Below, in pieces: positions 39,639 through 46,905 of a stretch of DNA of 64,000 nt. Location: NCBI GenBank assembly GCA_902520835.1, contig CABYPD010000001.1, positions 62,001 through 126,000 of the forward strand, written 5' to 3'. Origin of the DNA: an uncultured Bacteroidota bacterium. GTDB taxonomy: Bacteria > Bacteroidota > Bacteroidia > Flavobacteriales > Flavobacteriaceae. The notes beneath the pieces are model-generated. The model had not been told where the DNA came from. It made no database searches and saw nothing but the letters and a program-made list of their open reading frames with translations. Within the stretch, counting starts at the first letter, position 1. The number at the start of each line of letters is the position of its first letter. Made by a program: the position numbers and the translations under genes.

Positions 39639-40112
39639 TTAGAATCTAAAGTGTGAAAAAGCTTTATTAGCTTCTGCCATTTTGTGAGTATCAACTTTTT
39701 TCTTGACAGCAGCACCCTCTTCTTTTTCAGCTGCTAAAATTTCTGATGCCAATTTTTGAGCCATTGACTTTTCATTTCTTTTTCTAGCGTAACTGATCAA
39801 CCATTTCATCGCTAGCGAAATTTTTCTATCAGGTCTAATTTGCATGGGGATTTGAAATGTTGCACCACCTACTCTTCTACTTCTCACTTCAACATGAGGC
39901 ATAACATTAGATAATCCATCTTTCCAAACTTCCAATGAAGATTTTTCAGATGAGTTTTTTTGTTCAACTATGTCAAGTGCATCATAAAAAATTTTAAATG
40001 CTGTTGATTTTTTACCATCCCACATCAGGTTATTGACAAATCTTGTTACTAACTGGTCGTTAAATTTTGGATCTGGAAGTAAGGGACGTTTTTTTGCTTT
40101 TCTTTTTCTCAT
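39639..40112 (-). CDS. rpsG: 30S ribosomal protein S7
   Basis: A 157-residue primary 16S rRNA binder of the head. It opens [20 protein letters not shown], has [38 protein letters not shown] and the C-terminal [15 protein letters not shown]. It is 40 bases downstream of rpsL, the largest spacer within this long unit. Confidence 0.98.
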   Translation of the reverse strand: MRKRKAKKRPLLPDPKFNDQLVTRFVNNLMWDGKKSTAFKIFYDALDIVEQKNSSEKSSLEVWKDGLSNVMPHVEVRSRRVGGATFQIPMQIRPDRKISLAMKWLISYARKRNEKSMAQKLASEILAAEKEEGAAVKKKVDTHKMAEANKAFSHFRF

Positions 40113-40152
40113 TTTAATTTAATTGAGAGGTTCATATACACATTGAACATCA

Positions 40153-40533
40153 TTAACTTTTAGCTTTAGCTTTTTTTGCTCCATATTTTGATCTTCTTTG
40201 AAGTCTCCCTTCGACACCAGCAGTATCTAAAGCACCTCTAACAATGTGATAACGTACACCGGGAAGATCTTTTACTCTTCCGCCTCTAACAAGAACAATT
40301 GAATGTTCTTGAAGGTTGTGTCCCTCACCTGGAATATATGCATTAACTTCAATACCGTTAGTTAGTCTAACCCTAGCAACTTTTCTCATAGCTGAATTTG
40401 GTTTTTTAGGAGTAGTAGTATACACTCTAGTGCACACTCCTCTTTTTTGAGGACAAGATGTCAGAGAAGCTGATTTGCTCTTCTTTGTAATCTTTTTTCT
40501 TCCTTTTCTTACTAATTGCGATATTGTTGGCAT
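40153..40533 (-). CDS. rpsL: 30S ribosomal protein S12
   Basis: A 126-residue decoding-centre protein, first gene of the 32-gene unit that runs to rplQ. It opens [20 protein letters not shown]. The signatures [20 protein letters not shown] and [17 protein letters not shown] flank the decoding loop; both lysines associated with streptomycin response (in PKKPNS and RVKDLPG) are wild-type. AGAGGA a few bases before the ATG is one of the few Shine-Dalgarno-like sites in the window, and a full -33/-7 promoter lies just upstream. Confidence 0.98.
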   Translation of the reverse strand: MPTISQLVRKGRKKITKKSKSASLTSCPQKRGVCTRVYTTTPKKPNSAMRKVARVRLTNGIEVNAYIPGEGHNLQEHSIVLVRGGRVKDLPGVRYHIVRGALDTAGVEGRLQRRSKYGAKKAKAKS

Positions 40534-40555
40534 AATTTCCTCTATTAAAGGGCTG

Positions 40556-40586
40556 CAAATGTATAATAATTTATTTATTAATCAAA
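40556..40586 (-). promoter_or_regulatory. Promoter of the rpsL-rplQ ribosomal protein operon
   Basis: On the minus strand TTTG (40586-40583), a 19-base spacer and TACATTTG (40563-40556) make an exact match to the Bacteroidota TTTG-N19-TAnnTTTG promoter. Predicted transcription start is near 40551, giving a leader of about 18 bases that holds AGAGGA. The -33 element lies within the palindrome ATCAAAGTTTGAT. Confidence 0.75.
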
Positions 40587-40593
40587 CTTTGAT
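40581..40593. promoter_or_regulatory. Palindrome ATCAAACTTTGAT over the -33 element of the rpsL promoter
   Basis: A perfect 6-bp inverted repeat around one central base covers the TTTG -33 element of the ribosomal operon promoter. It could be an operator or could arise by chance in AT-rich DNA. No regulator is identified. Confidence 0.4.
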
Positions 40594-40730
40594 AAAAAAA
40601 TATTTTTGATAAAGAAAAACTGATTCTTCGAATTATTCACAATAAACTAAAATACTGATGTAATCAACAAAAAAAAACCCCCAAATTTGACATTTTATGA
40701 TTAAAAAAATTTAATGAAATATTAATATCG

Positions 40731-40738
40731 TAGCTTTA
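40731..40738 (+). promoter_or_regulatory. Candidate -7 element (TAGCTTTA) of the rlmB-like gene
   Basis: One mismatch from TAnnTTTG, ending 10 bases before the ATG at 40749. The rest of the 215-base gap between rpsL and this gene is AT-rich and holds an A9C5 run at 40669-40682; no RNA gene was recognised in it. Confidence 0.4.
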
Positions 40739-40748
40739 AACATATTTT

Positions 40749-41456
40749 ATGAGTGAAATTATTTTTGGTAAAAGAGCAGTTTTTGAAGCTATTGAAAATG
40801 AAGTTCAAATTGATAAAATTTTTATTGATAGAGATAATCGTTATATGGACAATATAAAAAGGAAAATTATTGAAAAAAAAATTAAAATATCTTTCGTTCC
40901 AATTGAAAAGCTCAACAAACTTTCAAAAAATAATCATCAGGGGATAGTAGCATCTATATCACCAATAAAAACTTTAGGGATCAATGATTTAGAAAAATCA
41001 ATTGACAAAAAGGATTCAAAATTTTTAATTCTAGATAACGTCACTGATACAAAAAACTTTGGTGCTATAGTTAGGACTGCAGAATGCCTTGGTATAAATG
41101 GTATAATTATTTCTAAAACTGGAAGTTCACCAATCAATGGTGAAACAATCAAATCCTCTTCTGGAGCTTTATTTAGTATACCAATTTATAAGCTAAATCA
41201 TTTAAAGGATGGAATATTTTTGTTAAAGGATAAAGAAATTGAAATCATAGGTGCTGATGAGAAAAGTGAAAAATCAGTTTTTAATTTTAAATTTAATTAC
41301 AGAACAGCAATAATAATGGGTTCCGAGGGCAAAGGAATTTCTAAATCTATTCTAAGTCTTTGCGATAAAACATTGAAAATTCCTATGAAAGGAAAAATTG
41401 ATTCATTAAATGTTTCTGTTGCTTGTGGGATAATTTTAGCTGAACTTTCAAAATAA
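40749..41456 (+). CDS. rlmB: TrmH/RlmB-family rRNA 2'-O-methyltransferase
   Basis: A 235-residue SPOUT methyltransferase, probably methylating the 2'-O of guanosine 2251 (E. coli numbering) in 23S rRNA. It has an N-terminal substrate-binding domain with FGKRAVFEAIE. The catalytic knot domain has NFGAIVRTAECLGINGIII, IIMGSEGKGIS and the C-terminal LKIPMKGKIDSLNVSVACGI. The family includes tRNA methylases of similar length, so the exact target is inferred from the RlmB-like N terminus. It converges with the YjjG-like gene with no base between the two stops. Confidence 0.88.
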   Translation: MSEIIFGKRAVFEAIENEVQIDKIFIDRDNRYMDNIKRKIIEKKIKISFVPIEKLNKLSKNNHQGIVASISPIKTLGINDLEKSIDKKDSKFLILDNVTDTKNFGAIVRTAECLGINGIIISKTGSSPINGETIKSSSGALFSIPIYKLNHLKDGIFLLKDKEIEIIGADEKSEKSVFNFKFNYRTAIIMGSEGKGISKSILSLCDKTLKIPMKGKIDSLNVSVACGIILAELSK

Positions 41457-42140
41457 TTATAATAAATTCATTAATTCATCAAGATCGTTTATTATTTTAC
41501 ATTTTGAGTGGATATTTTCACCGTGAGCAATAAAATGAATTGCATTCATACCAACATTTAATGCACCTTCAATATCTGCTTCTAAACTATCACCTATCAT
41601 CAAAGATTCAGATTTTACAGAATTTGAATCAGAAAGAGCGTAATTAAAAACAATTGGGTTTGGCTTTTTTACTCCAATTGATTCTGAGTCATAAATCTTT
41701 TTAAAATACTTTTTAATATTAGATGATTTGATTTTATGATTTTGAACATTTTTAAATCCGTTAGTTATTATGTAAAGATTGTATCGATTAACTAAATAAT
41801 CTAAAACTTTAATTGCATTGGGCATTAAATGATGATTTGCTGGTAAATATTTAATATAGTCCTCAGCAAGTCCATTTATAATTTCATCTGAGATTTCAAT
41901 TGATAATTCATCAAATGCTGATTTTAATCTGTTATACCTTAAAAACTCTTTTGTTATTTTTTCTTCTCTATAAAGCTTCCAATACTTAAAGTTTATTGGG
42001 ACATAAACTTTCAAAAATTTATCAATATTTATATCTAATCGATAATCATTTAAAATTTTTTTAAATGTTAGTGCTGAGTTTTTTTCAAAATCCCAAATAG
42101 TATGATCTAAATCAAAAAAAATATTTTTAATTCTAGGCAT
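41457..42140 (-). CDS. HAD hydrolase, YjjG-like nucleotidase
   Basis: A 227-residue HAD-superfamily phosphatase. Motif I is FFDLDHTIWDFEKNS (Asp10 nucleophile, Asp12), motif II is ITNGF, motif III is around Lys in VKKPNPIVFNYAL, and motif IV is MIGDSLEADIEGA. The DLDHTIWDFEKN form is typical of YjjG/YfnB nucleotidases that clear non-canonical pyrimidine nucleotides. It starts 3 bases after the mpl stop, so the two may be coexpressed. Confidence 0.87.
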   Translation of the reverse strand: MPRIKNIFFDLDHTIWDFEKNSALTFKKILNDYRLDINIDKFLKVYVPINFKYWKLYREEKITKEFLRYNRLKSAFDELSIEISDEIINGLAEDYIKYLPANHHLMPNAIKVLDYLVNRYNLYIITNGFKNVQNHKIKSSNIKKYFKKIYDSESIGVKKPNPIVFNYALSDSNSVKSESLMIGDSLEADIEGALNVGMNAIHFIAHGENIHSKCKIINDLDELMNLL

Positions 42141-42143
42141 TTA

Positions 42144-43505
42144 TCAATTATTATTTTTTACGAAAGAAAGCATATCAATAGAAGAAAAGTTTCCTGAACT
42201 CATCATTAATAAAACTGTGTTATAAAGATTAATTTTTGATATACTTTGCTCTAACTTAGACTTTTTCGAGATTACAATTAAATCATCGCTTCCAAAAGAA
42301 TCTTTGATTATCTTTTCATTAATTTTAAATTCACTTCTCTTTTTCAATACTTCATCATCATAATAAACAATCTTCTTATCAGCATATGACATTGAATTTA
42401 AATATTCTTTGATAAATTTTTGATTAAAACTACTGTAGGTGTGTAGTTCATAGACAGCAATAATATTTTTATTTGAAAATTGATTTTTGACAGCATCTAT
42501 TGTAGCCTTTAGTTTACTTGGTGAGTGAGCAAAATCTTTAATTATTATTTTATTATTATCTCTATAAATGGTTTCTAATCTTTTACTGGCACCCTTAAAT
42601 GATGCAATTGCTGCAAAAAAATCATCATCAAAAACTCCCATTAACGCACAAATCTGTTTTGCAGCAGACAAATTTGACAAATTGTGATCACCGAACACTT
42701 TTAACGGAATATTACCTTCACTTGTTTTTAAATAAGTAACTCCACTAACTATCTCAAAATCAGGTTTGCCATATCCAATCTTTCTAATAGTTTTTTCGCT
42801 CTTGTTAACTATATCTAATACTAATTCATCTAGTTCATTAAATACCAAAACACCACCATCAGTTATTGTCTCAATAAATTTTTCAAATTGGCTGACATAA
42901 TTTTCAAAAGTAGGAAAGACATTAATATGATCCCAAGCAATTCCAGTAATAACAGCTATGTTAGAATTGTATTTATGAAATTTTGGAGAATTATCAATAG
43001 GTGAGCTCAAATACTCATCACCTTCTATAAGTATAAAATCATTATCATCAGAAATGTGAACCATATTTTCAAAACCTTCAATCTGGGCACCTAGTAAATA
43101 ATCAACTTTTATATTGTTGAAATCAAGAACATGTAAAATCATAGAAGATACTGTTGTTTTTCCATGGCTTCCACCTATTGTAATTCTGGTTTTTGATTTT
43201 GAAAACTCAAAAATTAGTTCAGGATAAGAATAAATTTTACAATCCAATTCTTGTGCTTTTAATAGTTCAGGATTGTCTTTTTTAGCATGCATCCCAAGAA
43301 CAATAAAATCAATTTCTTTATCAATTAATTCTGGAAACCAACCTAAATCTTTTGGAAGAAGATTATGTTTTTCAAGACGAGATCTGGATGGGTCATATAT
43401 TTTATCATCACTACCCGAAACTTCATAACCTAATTGTTTTAAGGTAATAGCTAAATTATGCATAACGCTCCCTCCTACTGCTATAAAATGTACTTTACCT
43501 TTCAT
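42144..43505 (-). CDS. mpl: UDP-N-acetylmuramate:L-Ala-gamma-D-Glu-meso-DAP ligase
   Basis: A 453-residue Mur ligase family member that reattaches recycled murein tripeptide to UDP-MurNAc. It opens KVHFIAVGGSVMHNLAITLK, where the GGSxMHN form separates Mpl from MurC, and has the ATP loop TIGGSHGKTTVSSM, the DEYLSSP block and the ligase C-terminal FAHSPSK. I choose ATG 43505 because homologues begin right at this VHFIAVGG strand; an ATG at 43523 would add six residues and overlap obgE. Together with the NamZ-like muramidase in this window it indicates cell-wall recycling. Confidence 0.9.
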   Translation of the reverse strand: MKGKVHFIAVGGSVMHNLAITLKQLGYEVSGSDDKIYDPSRSRLEKHNLLPKDLGWFPELIDKEIDFIVLGMHAKKDNPELLKAQELDCKIYSYPELIFEFSKSKTRITIGGSHGKTTVSSMILHVLDFNNIKVDYLLGAQIEGFENMVHISDDNDFILIEGDEYLSSPIDNSPKFHKYNSNIAVITGIAWDHINVFPTFENYVSQFEKFIETITDGGVLVFNELDELVLDIVNKSEKTIRKIGYGKPDFEIVSGVTYLKTSEGNIPLKVFGDHNLSNLSAAKQICALMGVFDDDFFAAIASFKGASKRLETIYRDNNKIIIKDFAHSPSKLKATIDAVKNQFSNKNIIAVYELHTYSSFNQKFIKEYLNSMSYADKKIVYYDDEVLKKRSEFKINEKIIKDSFGSDDLIVISKKSKLEQSISKINLYNTVLLMMSSGNFSSIDMLSFVKNNN

Positions 43506-43512
43506 AATTATA

Positions 43513-44517
43513 TTAATTGGCATTTAACTTTTCCCAAATTAAATCTTTTAGCTCTTGAATGCCCGAGTTACTTACAGATGATATGAAATGAGTTGTAATT
43601 CCTTTTAAATTTGAATTTAATTTTTTCTTTATCGCAATTAAAACACTTTCAGAAATTAGATCACTTTTAGAAATAATAACTATTCTTTCTTTATCTAAAA
43701 GCTCACGATTATAGTTTTTTAATTCTGAGATAAGTGTTTTATACTCTTTAATAACATTTGATGATTCACAAGAAACTAAAAAAATCAAAATAGAATTTCT
43801 TTCAATATGTCTTAGAAAGTGATGACCCAAGCCTTTGCCCTCTGATGCACCTTCAATTATACCAGGAATATCAGAAACAACAAAAGTGTTAAAATCCCTA
43901 TGTTTTACAATCCCGAGATTAGGCTTTAGAGTTGTGAATTCATAATCTGCAATTTTAGGTTTTGCTTCAGTTATTACACTCAAAAGAGTAGATTTTCCAG
44001 CATTAGGAAAACCTACTAGACCAACATCAGCCAAAACTTTTAACTCAATTAAAAGATTTTTTTCAGCACCATCCAAGCCTGGCTGGGCATACTTTGGGGT
44101 TTGGTTTGTTGAAGATTTAAAGTTCCAATTACCAAGACCACCTTTGCCCCCTTTTACCACAATTTTCTCTTCTCCATCTTTTATAGATTCAAATAAAATT
44201 TCACCTGAATCTATGTCCTTTACAATAGTACCAACTGGAACCTTTATCAATTGATCCTTACCATTTGCTCCAGAACTTCTTGATTTACTACCGTTATGAC
44301 CATTTTCTGCTTTGAAATGTCTTTTAAATTTAAAATGATAAAGTGTCCATAAGTTTTTATCTGAAATAAATTTAATATTACCTCCATGTCCACCATTTCC
44401 TCCGTCAGGACCACCTTTTGCCACATATTTTTCCCTTCTTAGATGAGATGAACCACTCCCCCCCCTTCCAGATTTGACATGAATTTTTACGTAATCGACA
44501 AAATTATCTTCAGTCAT
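43513..44517 (-). CDS. obgE: GTPase Obg (ribosome assembly / stress GTPase)
   Basis: A 334-residue Obg protein. The N-terminal glycine-rich fold runs to about residue 160 ([30 protein letters not shown]). The G domain follows, with [13 protein letters not shown], the switch [18 protein letters not shown], and SKSD. It acts late in large-subunit assembly. I use the ATG at 44517 ([13 protein letters not shown], as in relatives) rather than a TTG at 44532. The start overlaps the adk stop by 8 bases, so the two genes are coupled. Confidence 0.96.
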   Translation of the reverse strand: MTEDNFVDYVKIHVKSGRGGSGSSHLRREKYVAKGGPDGGNGGHGGNIKFISDKNLWTLYHFKFKRHFKAENGHNGSKSRSSGANGKDQLIKVPVGTIVKDIDSGEILFESIKDGEEKIVVKGGKGGLGNWNFKSSTNQTPKYAQPGLDGAEKNLLIELKVLADVGLVGFPNAGKSTLLSVITEAKPKIADYEFTTLKPNLGIVKHRDFNTFVVSDIPGIIEGASEGKGLGHHFLRHIERNSILIFLVSCESSNVIKEYKTLISELKNYNRELLDKERIVIISKSDLISESVLIAIKKKLNSNLKGITTHFISSVSNSGIQELKDLIWEKLNAN

Positions 44518-45091
44518 TGTTGTAATCTTCAATAACCTCTACTATTCTTGATGTAATTTGCTCAAGTGAGCCTATACCATTAATGGAGTAAAACTTATTT
44601 TGATCATTATAGTACTCTACTAGAGGCTTAGTCTTGTTATCATATTCTTGAAGTCTCATATTTATTTTTTCAACGCTTTGATCATCAGCTCTTCCACTAC
44701 TCTTTCCTCTTTCAAGAAGTCTATCAATAAGTGAATTATTATCAACATCCAAAGCAATTGTTAGATCAATTTTTAATGATTTTTCTAATAATAAATTATC
44801 TAATTCCTTTGCTTGAAATGTTGTTCTAGGAAAACCGTCAAAAATAAATCCATTACAAGGCATAAAATTATTTATTTCATCTTTCAACATATCGACTGTG
44901 ACCTTATCTGGAACTAATTCACCTTTTTCCATATATCCTTTTGCTAAAAGACCTAAATCAGTATTGTTTGACATGTTTTTTCTAAAAACATCTCCTGTTG
45001 AAATATGTAGTAAAGAATATTTGTCTTTAATTAATGATGCTTGAGTACCCTTTCCTGAACCAGGTTTTCCAAATAATATAATATTTAACAT
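44510..45091 (-). CDS. adk: Adenylate kinase
   Basis: A 193-residue short-LID adenylate kinase that interconverts AMP + ATP and 2 ADP. It has the P-loop [12 protein letters not shown], the AMP-binding HISTGDVFR and FDGFPRT, and [13 protein letters not shown] in place of a long zinc-type LID. In many bacteria adk sits between secY and infA; here it is displaced to an adk-obgE-mpl-yjjG cluster. A perfect TAnnTTTG lies 16 bases upstream of the ATG, divergent from purK. Confidence 0.97.
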   Translation of the reverse strand: MLNIILFGKPGSGKGTQASLIKDKYSLLHISTGDVFRKNMSNNTDLGLLAKGYMEKGELVPDKVTVDMLKDEINNFMPCNGFIFDGFPRTTFQAKELDNLLLEKSLKIDLTIALDVDNNSLIDRLLERGKSSGRADDQSVEKINMRLQEYDNKTKPLVEYYNDQNKFYSINGIGSLEQITSRIVEVIEDYNND

Positions 45092-45107
45092 ATGATTATA
45101 AAAAAAA

Positions 45108-45115
45108 CAAATATA
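45108..45115 (-). promoter_or_regulatory. -7 promoter element (TATATTTG) of adk-obgE
   Basis: An exact minus-strand TAnnTTTG match ending 16 bases before the adk ATG. A TTTG further upstream is only 13 bases away, too close for the usual -33 spacing. Confidence 0.45.
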
Positions 45116-45165
45116 CCCAATTAAGTTCCAAATTATAAATTATGACATTTGAATATAAATTAGTG

Positions 45166-45173
45166 TATTTTTG
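45166..45173 (+). promoter_or_regulatory. -7 promoter element (TATTTTTG) of purK-purE
   Basis: An exact TAnnTTTG match ending 5 bases before the purK ATG at 45179, so the expected transcription start coincides with the start codon. A TTTG at 45148 is spaced only 14 bases away. Confidence 0.5.
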
Positions 45174-45178
45174 CATCG

Positions 45179-46330
45179 ATGAATAAAATTCATAAACTCA
45201 ATATTGGAATTATTGGGGGTGGACAACTTGGAAAAATGATTTTATCAGAATCGAACAGAATGTCCCTTAATACATCCGTACTCGACTCTAATAAAAATTC
45301 ACCATGTAAAAATCTAACAAAAAATTTTATTGTTGGAGATTTAAATAATTACAATGATGTTCTTGAATTTGGTAAAAAGTGTGATATTATAACTTTTGAG
45401 ATAGAACATATAAATGTAGATGCATTAACACAACTTCAGAAATCAGGAAAAAAAGTTTACCCAAAACCTGAGACTTTATCAATAATTCAAGACAAGTCAA
45501 AACAAAAAAAATTTTATAATGATAATAATCTCCCAACAAGTGAGTTTAAATTTCTAAATAATATTAATGAACTAAAAAAACTCATAAAGGAAGGAAAAAT
45601 TGATTTTCCGTGTGTATGGAAAAAAACAAAATTTGGATACGATGGTTTTGGAGTTAAAATTCTTAATTCGAAGAATGACATCTTAGATTTACCGGACTGT
45701 GAAATGATAATTGAAGATTTTGTGCCTTTTAGAAAAGAACTTGCAGTAATAGTTGCCAGAAATTTAGATGGAGATATAAAGACTTTTGAAACTGTTGAAA
45801 TGGAATTTAATTCTGAGTCAAATCAAGTTGAATTAGTAATAAGTCCAGCTAGAATATCAAAAAAATTAAAGGGCAAGGCTAAAGAAATAGCAATTGAAAT
45901 AACTAAAAAAATTGACAATATTGGACTTTTAGCAGTTGAAATGTTTTTAACTGAAAATGATGAAATATTAATAAACGAAATTGCTCCTAGACCTCACAAT
46001 AGTGGTCATTTTTCAATAGAAGCTTGTCCAACATCACAATTTGAACAACATCTTAGATCAATTCTTAATTTACCTCTTGGTAAGACATCTCACAATAACT
46101 TTGCTGTGATGTTAAATTTAGTTGGAGATTATGGCTTCAATGGAAATGTATTTTATGAAAATATTGAAAGTTCATTTAGCGAAGCAAATACTCATATTCA
46201 TATTTATGGAAAAGAAAAAACAAGACACAATAGAAAAATGGGGCATATAACAATTATTTGTGATAAATTTGAGGATGCTTACAAAAAAGCAACTTATCTA
46301 AAGAATAAGATTAAAGTAAAAACGCTCTAG
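45179..46330 (+). CDS. purK: 5-(carboxyamino)imidazole ribonucleotide synthase
   Basis: A 383-residue ATP-grasp enzyme that carboxylates AIR to N5-CAIR with ATP and bicarbonate. It has the N-terminal NIGIIGGGQLGKMI loop, the ATP-grasp core WKKTKFGYDGFGVKI, and INEIAPRPHNSGHFSIEAC. It is followed by purE with 1 base between, and both act in consecutive steps of de novo purine synthesis, linked to purL at the start of the window. Confidence 0.96.
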   Translation: MNKIHKLNIGIIGGGQLGKMILSESNRMSLNTSVLDSNKNSPCKNLTKNFIVGDLNNYNDVLEFGKKCDIITFEIEHINVDALTQLQKSGKKVYPKPETLSIIQDKSKQKKFYNDNNLPTSEFKFLNNINELKKLIKEGKIDFPCVWKKTKFGYDGFGVKILNSKNDILDLPDCEMIIEDFVPFRKELAVIVARNLDGDIKTFETVEMEFNSESNQVELVISPARISKKLKGKAKEIAIEITKKIDNIGLLAVEMFLTENDEILINEIAPRPHNSGHFSIEACPTSQFEQHLRSILNLPLGKTSHNNFAVMLNLVGDYGFNGNVFYENIESSFSEANTHIHIYGKEKTRHNRKMGHITIICDKFEDAYKKATYLKNKIKVKTL

Positions 46331-46331
46331 T

Positions 46332-46811
46332 ATGGCAAAGGTTGGAATCATAATGGGAAGTAAATCAGATTATCCTGTGATGAAGGAAGCTGAAGATATT
46401 TTAAAGGAATTCAACATAGATTATGAACTTGAAATTGTTTCTGCTCACAGGACACCTGAAAAGATGATGGATTATAGTAGAAATGCGCATAAACGTGGCA
46501 TTAATGTTATTATTGCTGGTGCTGGAGGAGCAGCTCATCTCCCTGGAATGGTTGCTTCAAATTCACCTCTTCCCGTAATAGGAGTACCTGTAAAATCAAG
46601 AAATTCTATTGATGGTTGGGATTCAATATTATCTATTCTACAAATGCCAGGTGGTGTTCCAGTTGCTACTGTAGCACTAGATGGAGCTAAAAATGCTGGA
46701 ATTTTAGCTGTTGAAATAATTGGATCATCAGACTCAAACATTTTGGATAAAATTATTGAGTACAAAAAACAACTTGAAAATAAAGTCAATAATTCAACTT
46801 TAAAAGAATAA
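46332..46811 (+). CDS. purE: N5-carboxyaminoimidazole ribonucleotide mutase
   Basis: A 159-residue class I PurE that moves the carboxyl group of N5-CAIR to form CAIR. The signature GIIMGSKSDYPVMKEAEDIL is followed by EIVSAHRTPEKM, IIAGAGGAAHLPGMVA and GVPVKSRNSIDGWDSILSIL. It is paired with purK as expected for the mutase type. A weak hairpin with a T-run follows the stop. Confidence 0.97.
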   Translation: MAKVGIIMGSKSDYPVMKEAEDILKEFNIDYELEIVSAHRTPEKMMDYSRNAHKRGINVIIAGAGGAAHLPGMVASNSPLPVIGVPVKSRNSIDGWDSILSILQMPGGVPVATVALDGAKNAGILAVEIIGSSDSNILDKIIEYKKQLENKVNNSTLKE

Positions 46812-46828
46812 TTTAATTGTCAATAAAC

Positions 46829-46845
46829 AAGTTAAAAACTTTTTT
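46829..46845 (+). terminator. Weak hairpin after purE
   Basis: A 5-bp stem (AAGTT / AACTT) with a 3-base loop is followed by T residues, 18 bases after the purE stop. The stem is short and AT-rich, so the call is tentative. Confidence 0.3.
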
Positions 46846-46864
46846 AAATCGTTGATTTTTTATG

Positions 46865-46895
46865 TTGCCAAACTAGAAGTTTATCAATAATTTTG
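46865..46895 (+). promoter_or_regulatory. gcvP: Promoter of gcvP
   Basis: TTG (46865-46867), a 20-base spacer and TAATTTTG (46888-46895) match the Bacteroidota promoter consensus. The element ends 10 bases before the gcvP ATG, predicting a leader of about 6 bases. The 94-base gap is too short for a tandem glycine riboswitch. Confidence 0.65.
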
Positions 46896-46905
46896 ACTTC
46901 TTTAT

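Noticed and set aside
40534-40748. Possible tRNA or small RNA in the largest gene-free gap
   Set aside because: No cloverleaf, TPsiC-like GTTCRANNC box or hairpin-plus-T-run terminator was found; the region is explained by two promoters and AT-rich filler.
46812-46905. Possible glycine riboswitch before gcvP
   Set aside because: Only 94 bases are available, no GGA-rich conserved core is visible, and a normal promoter ending 10 bases before the ATG leaves no leader.
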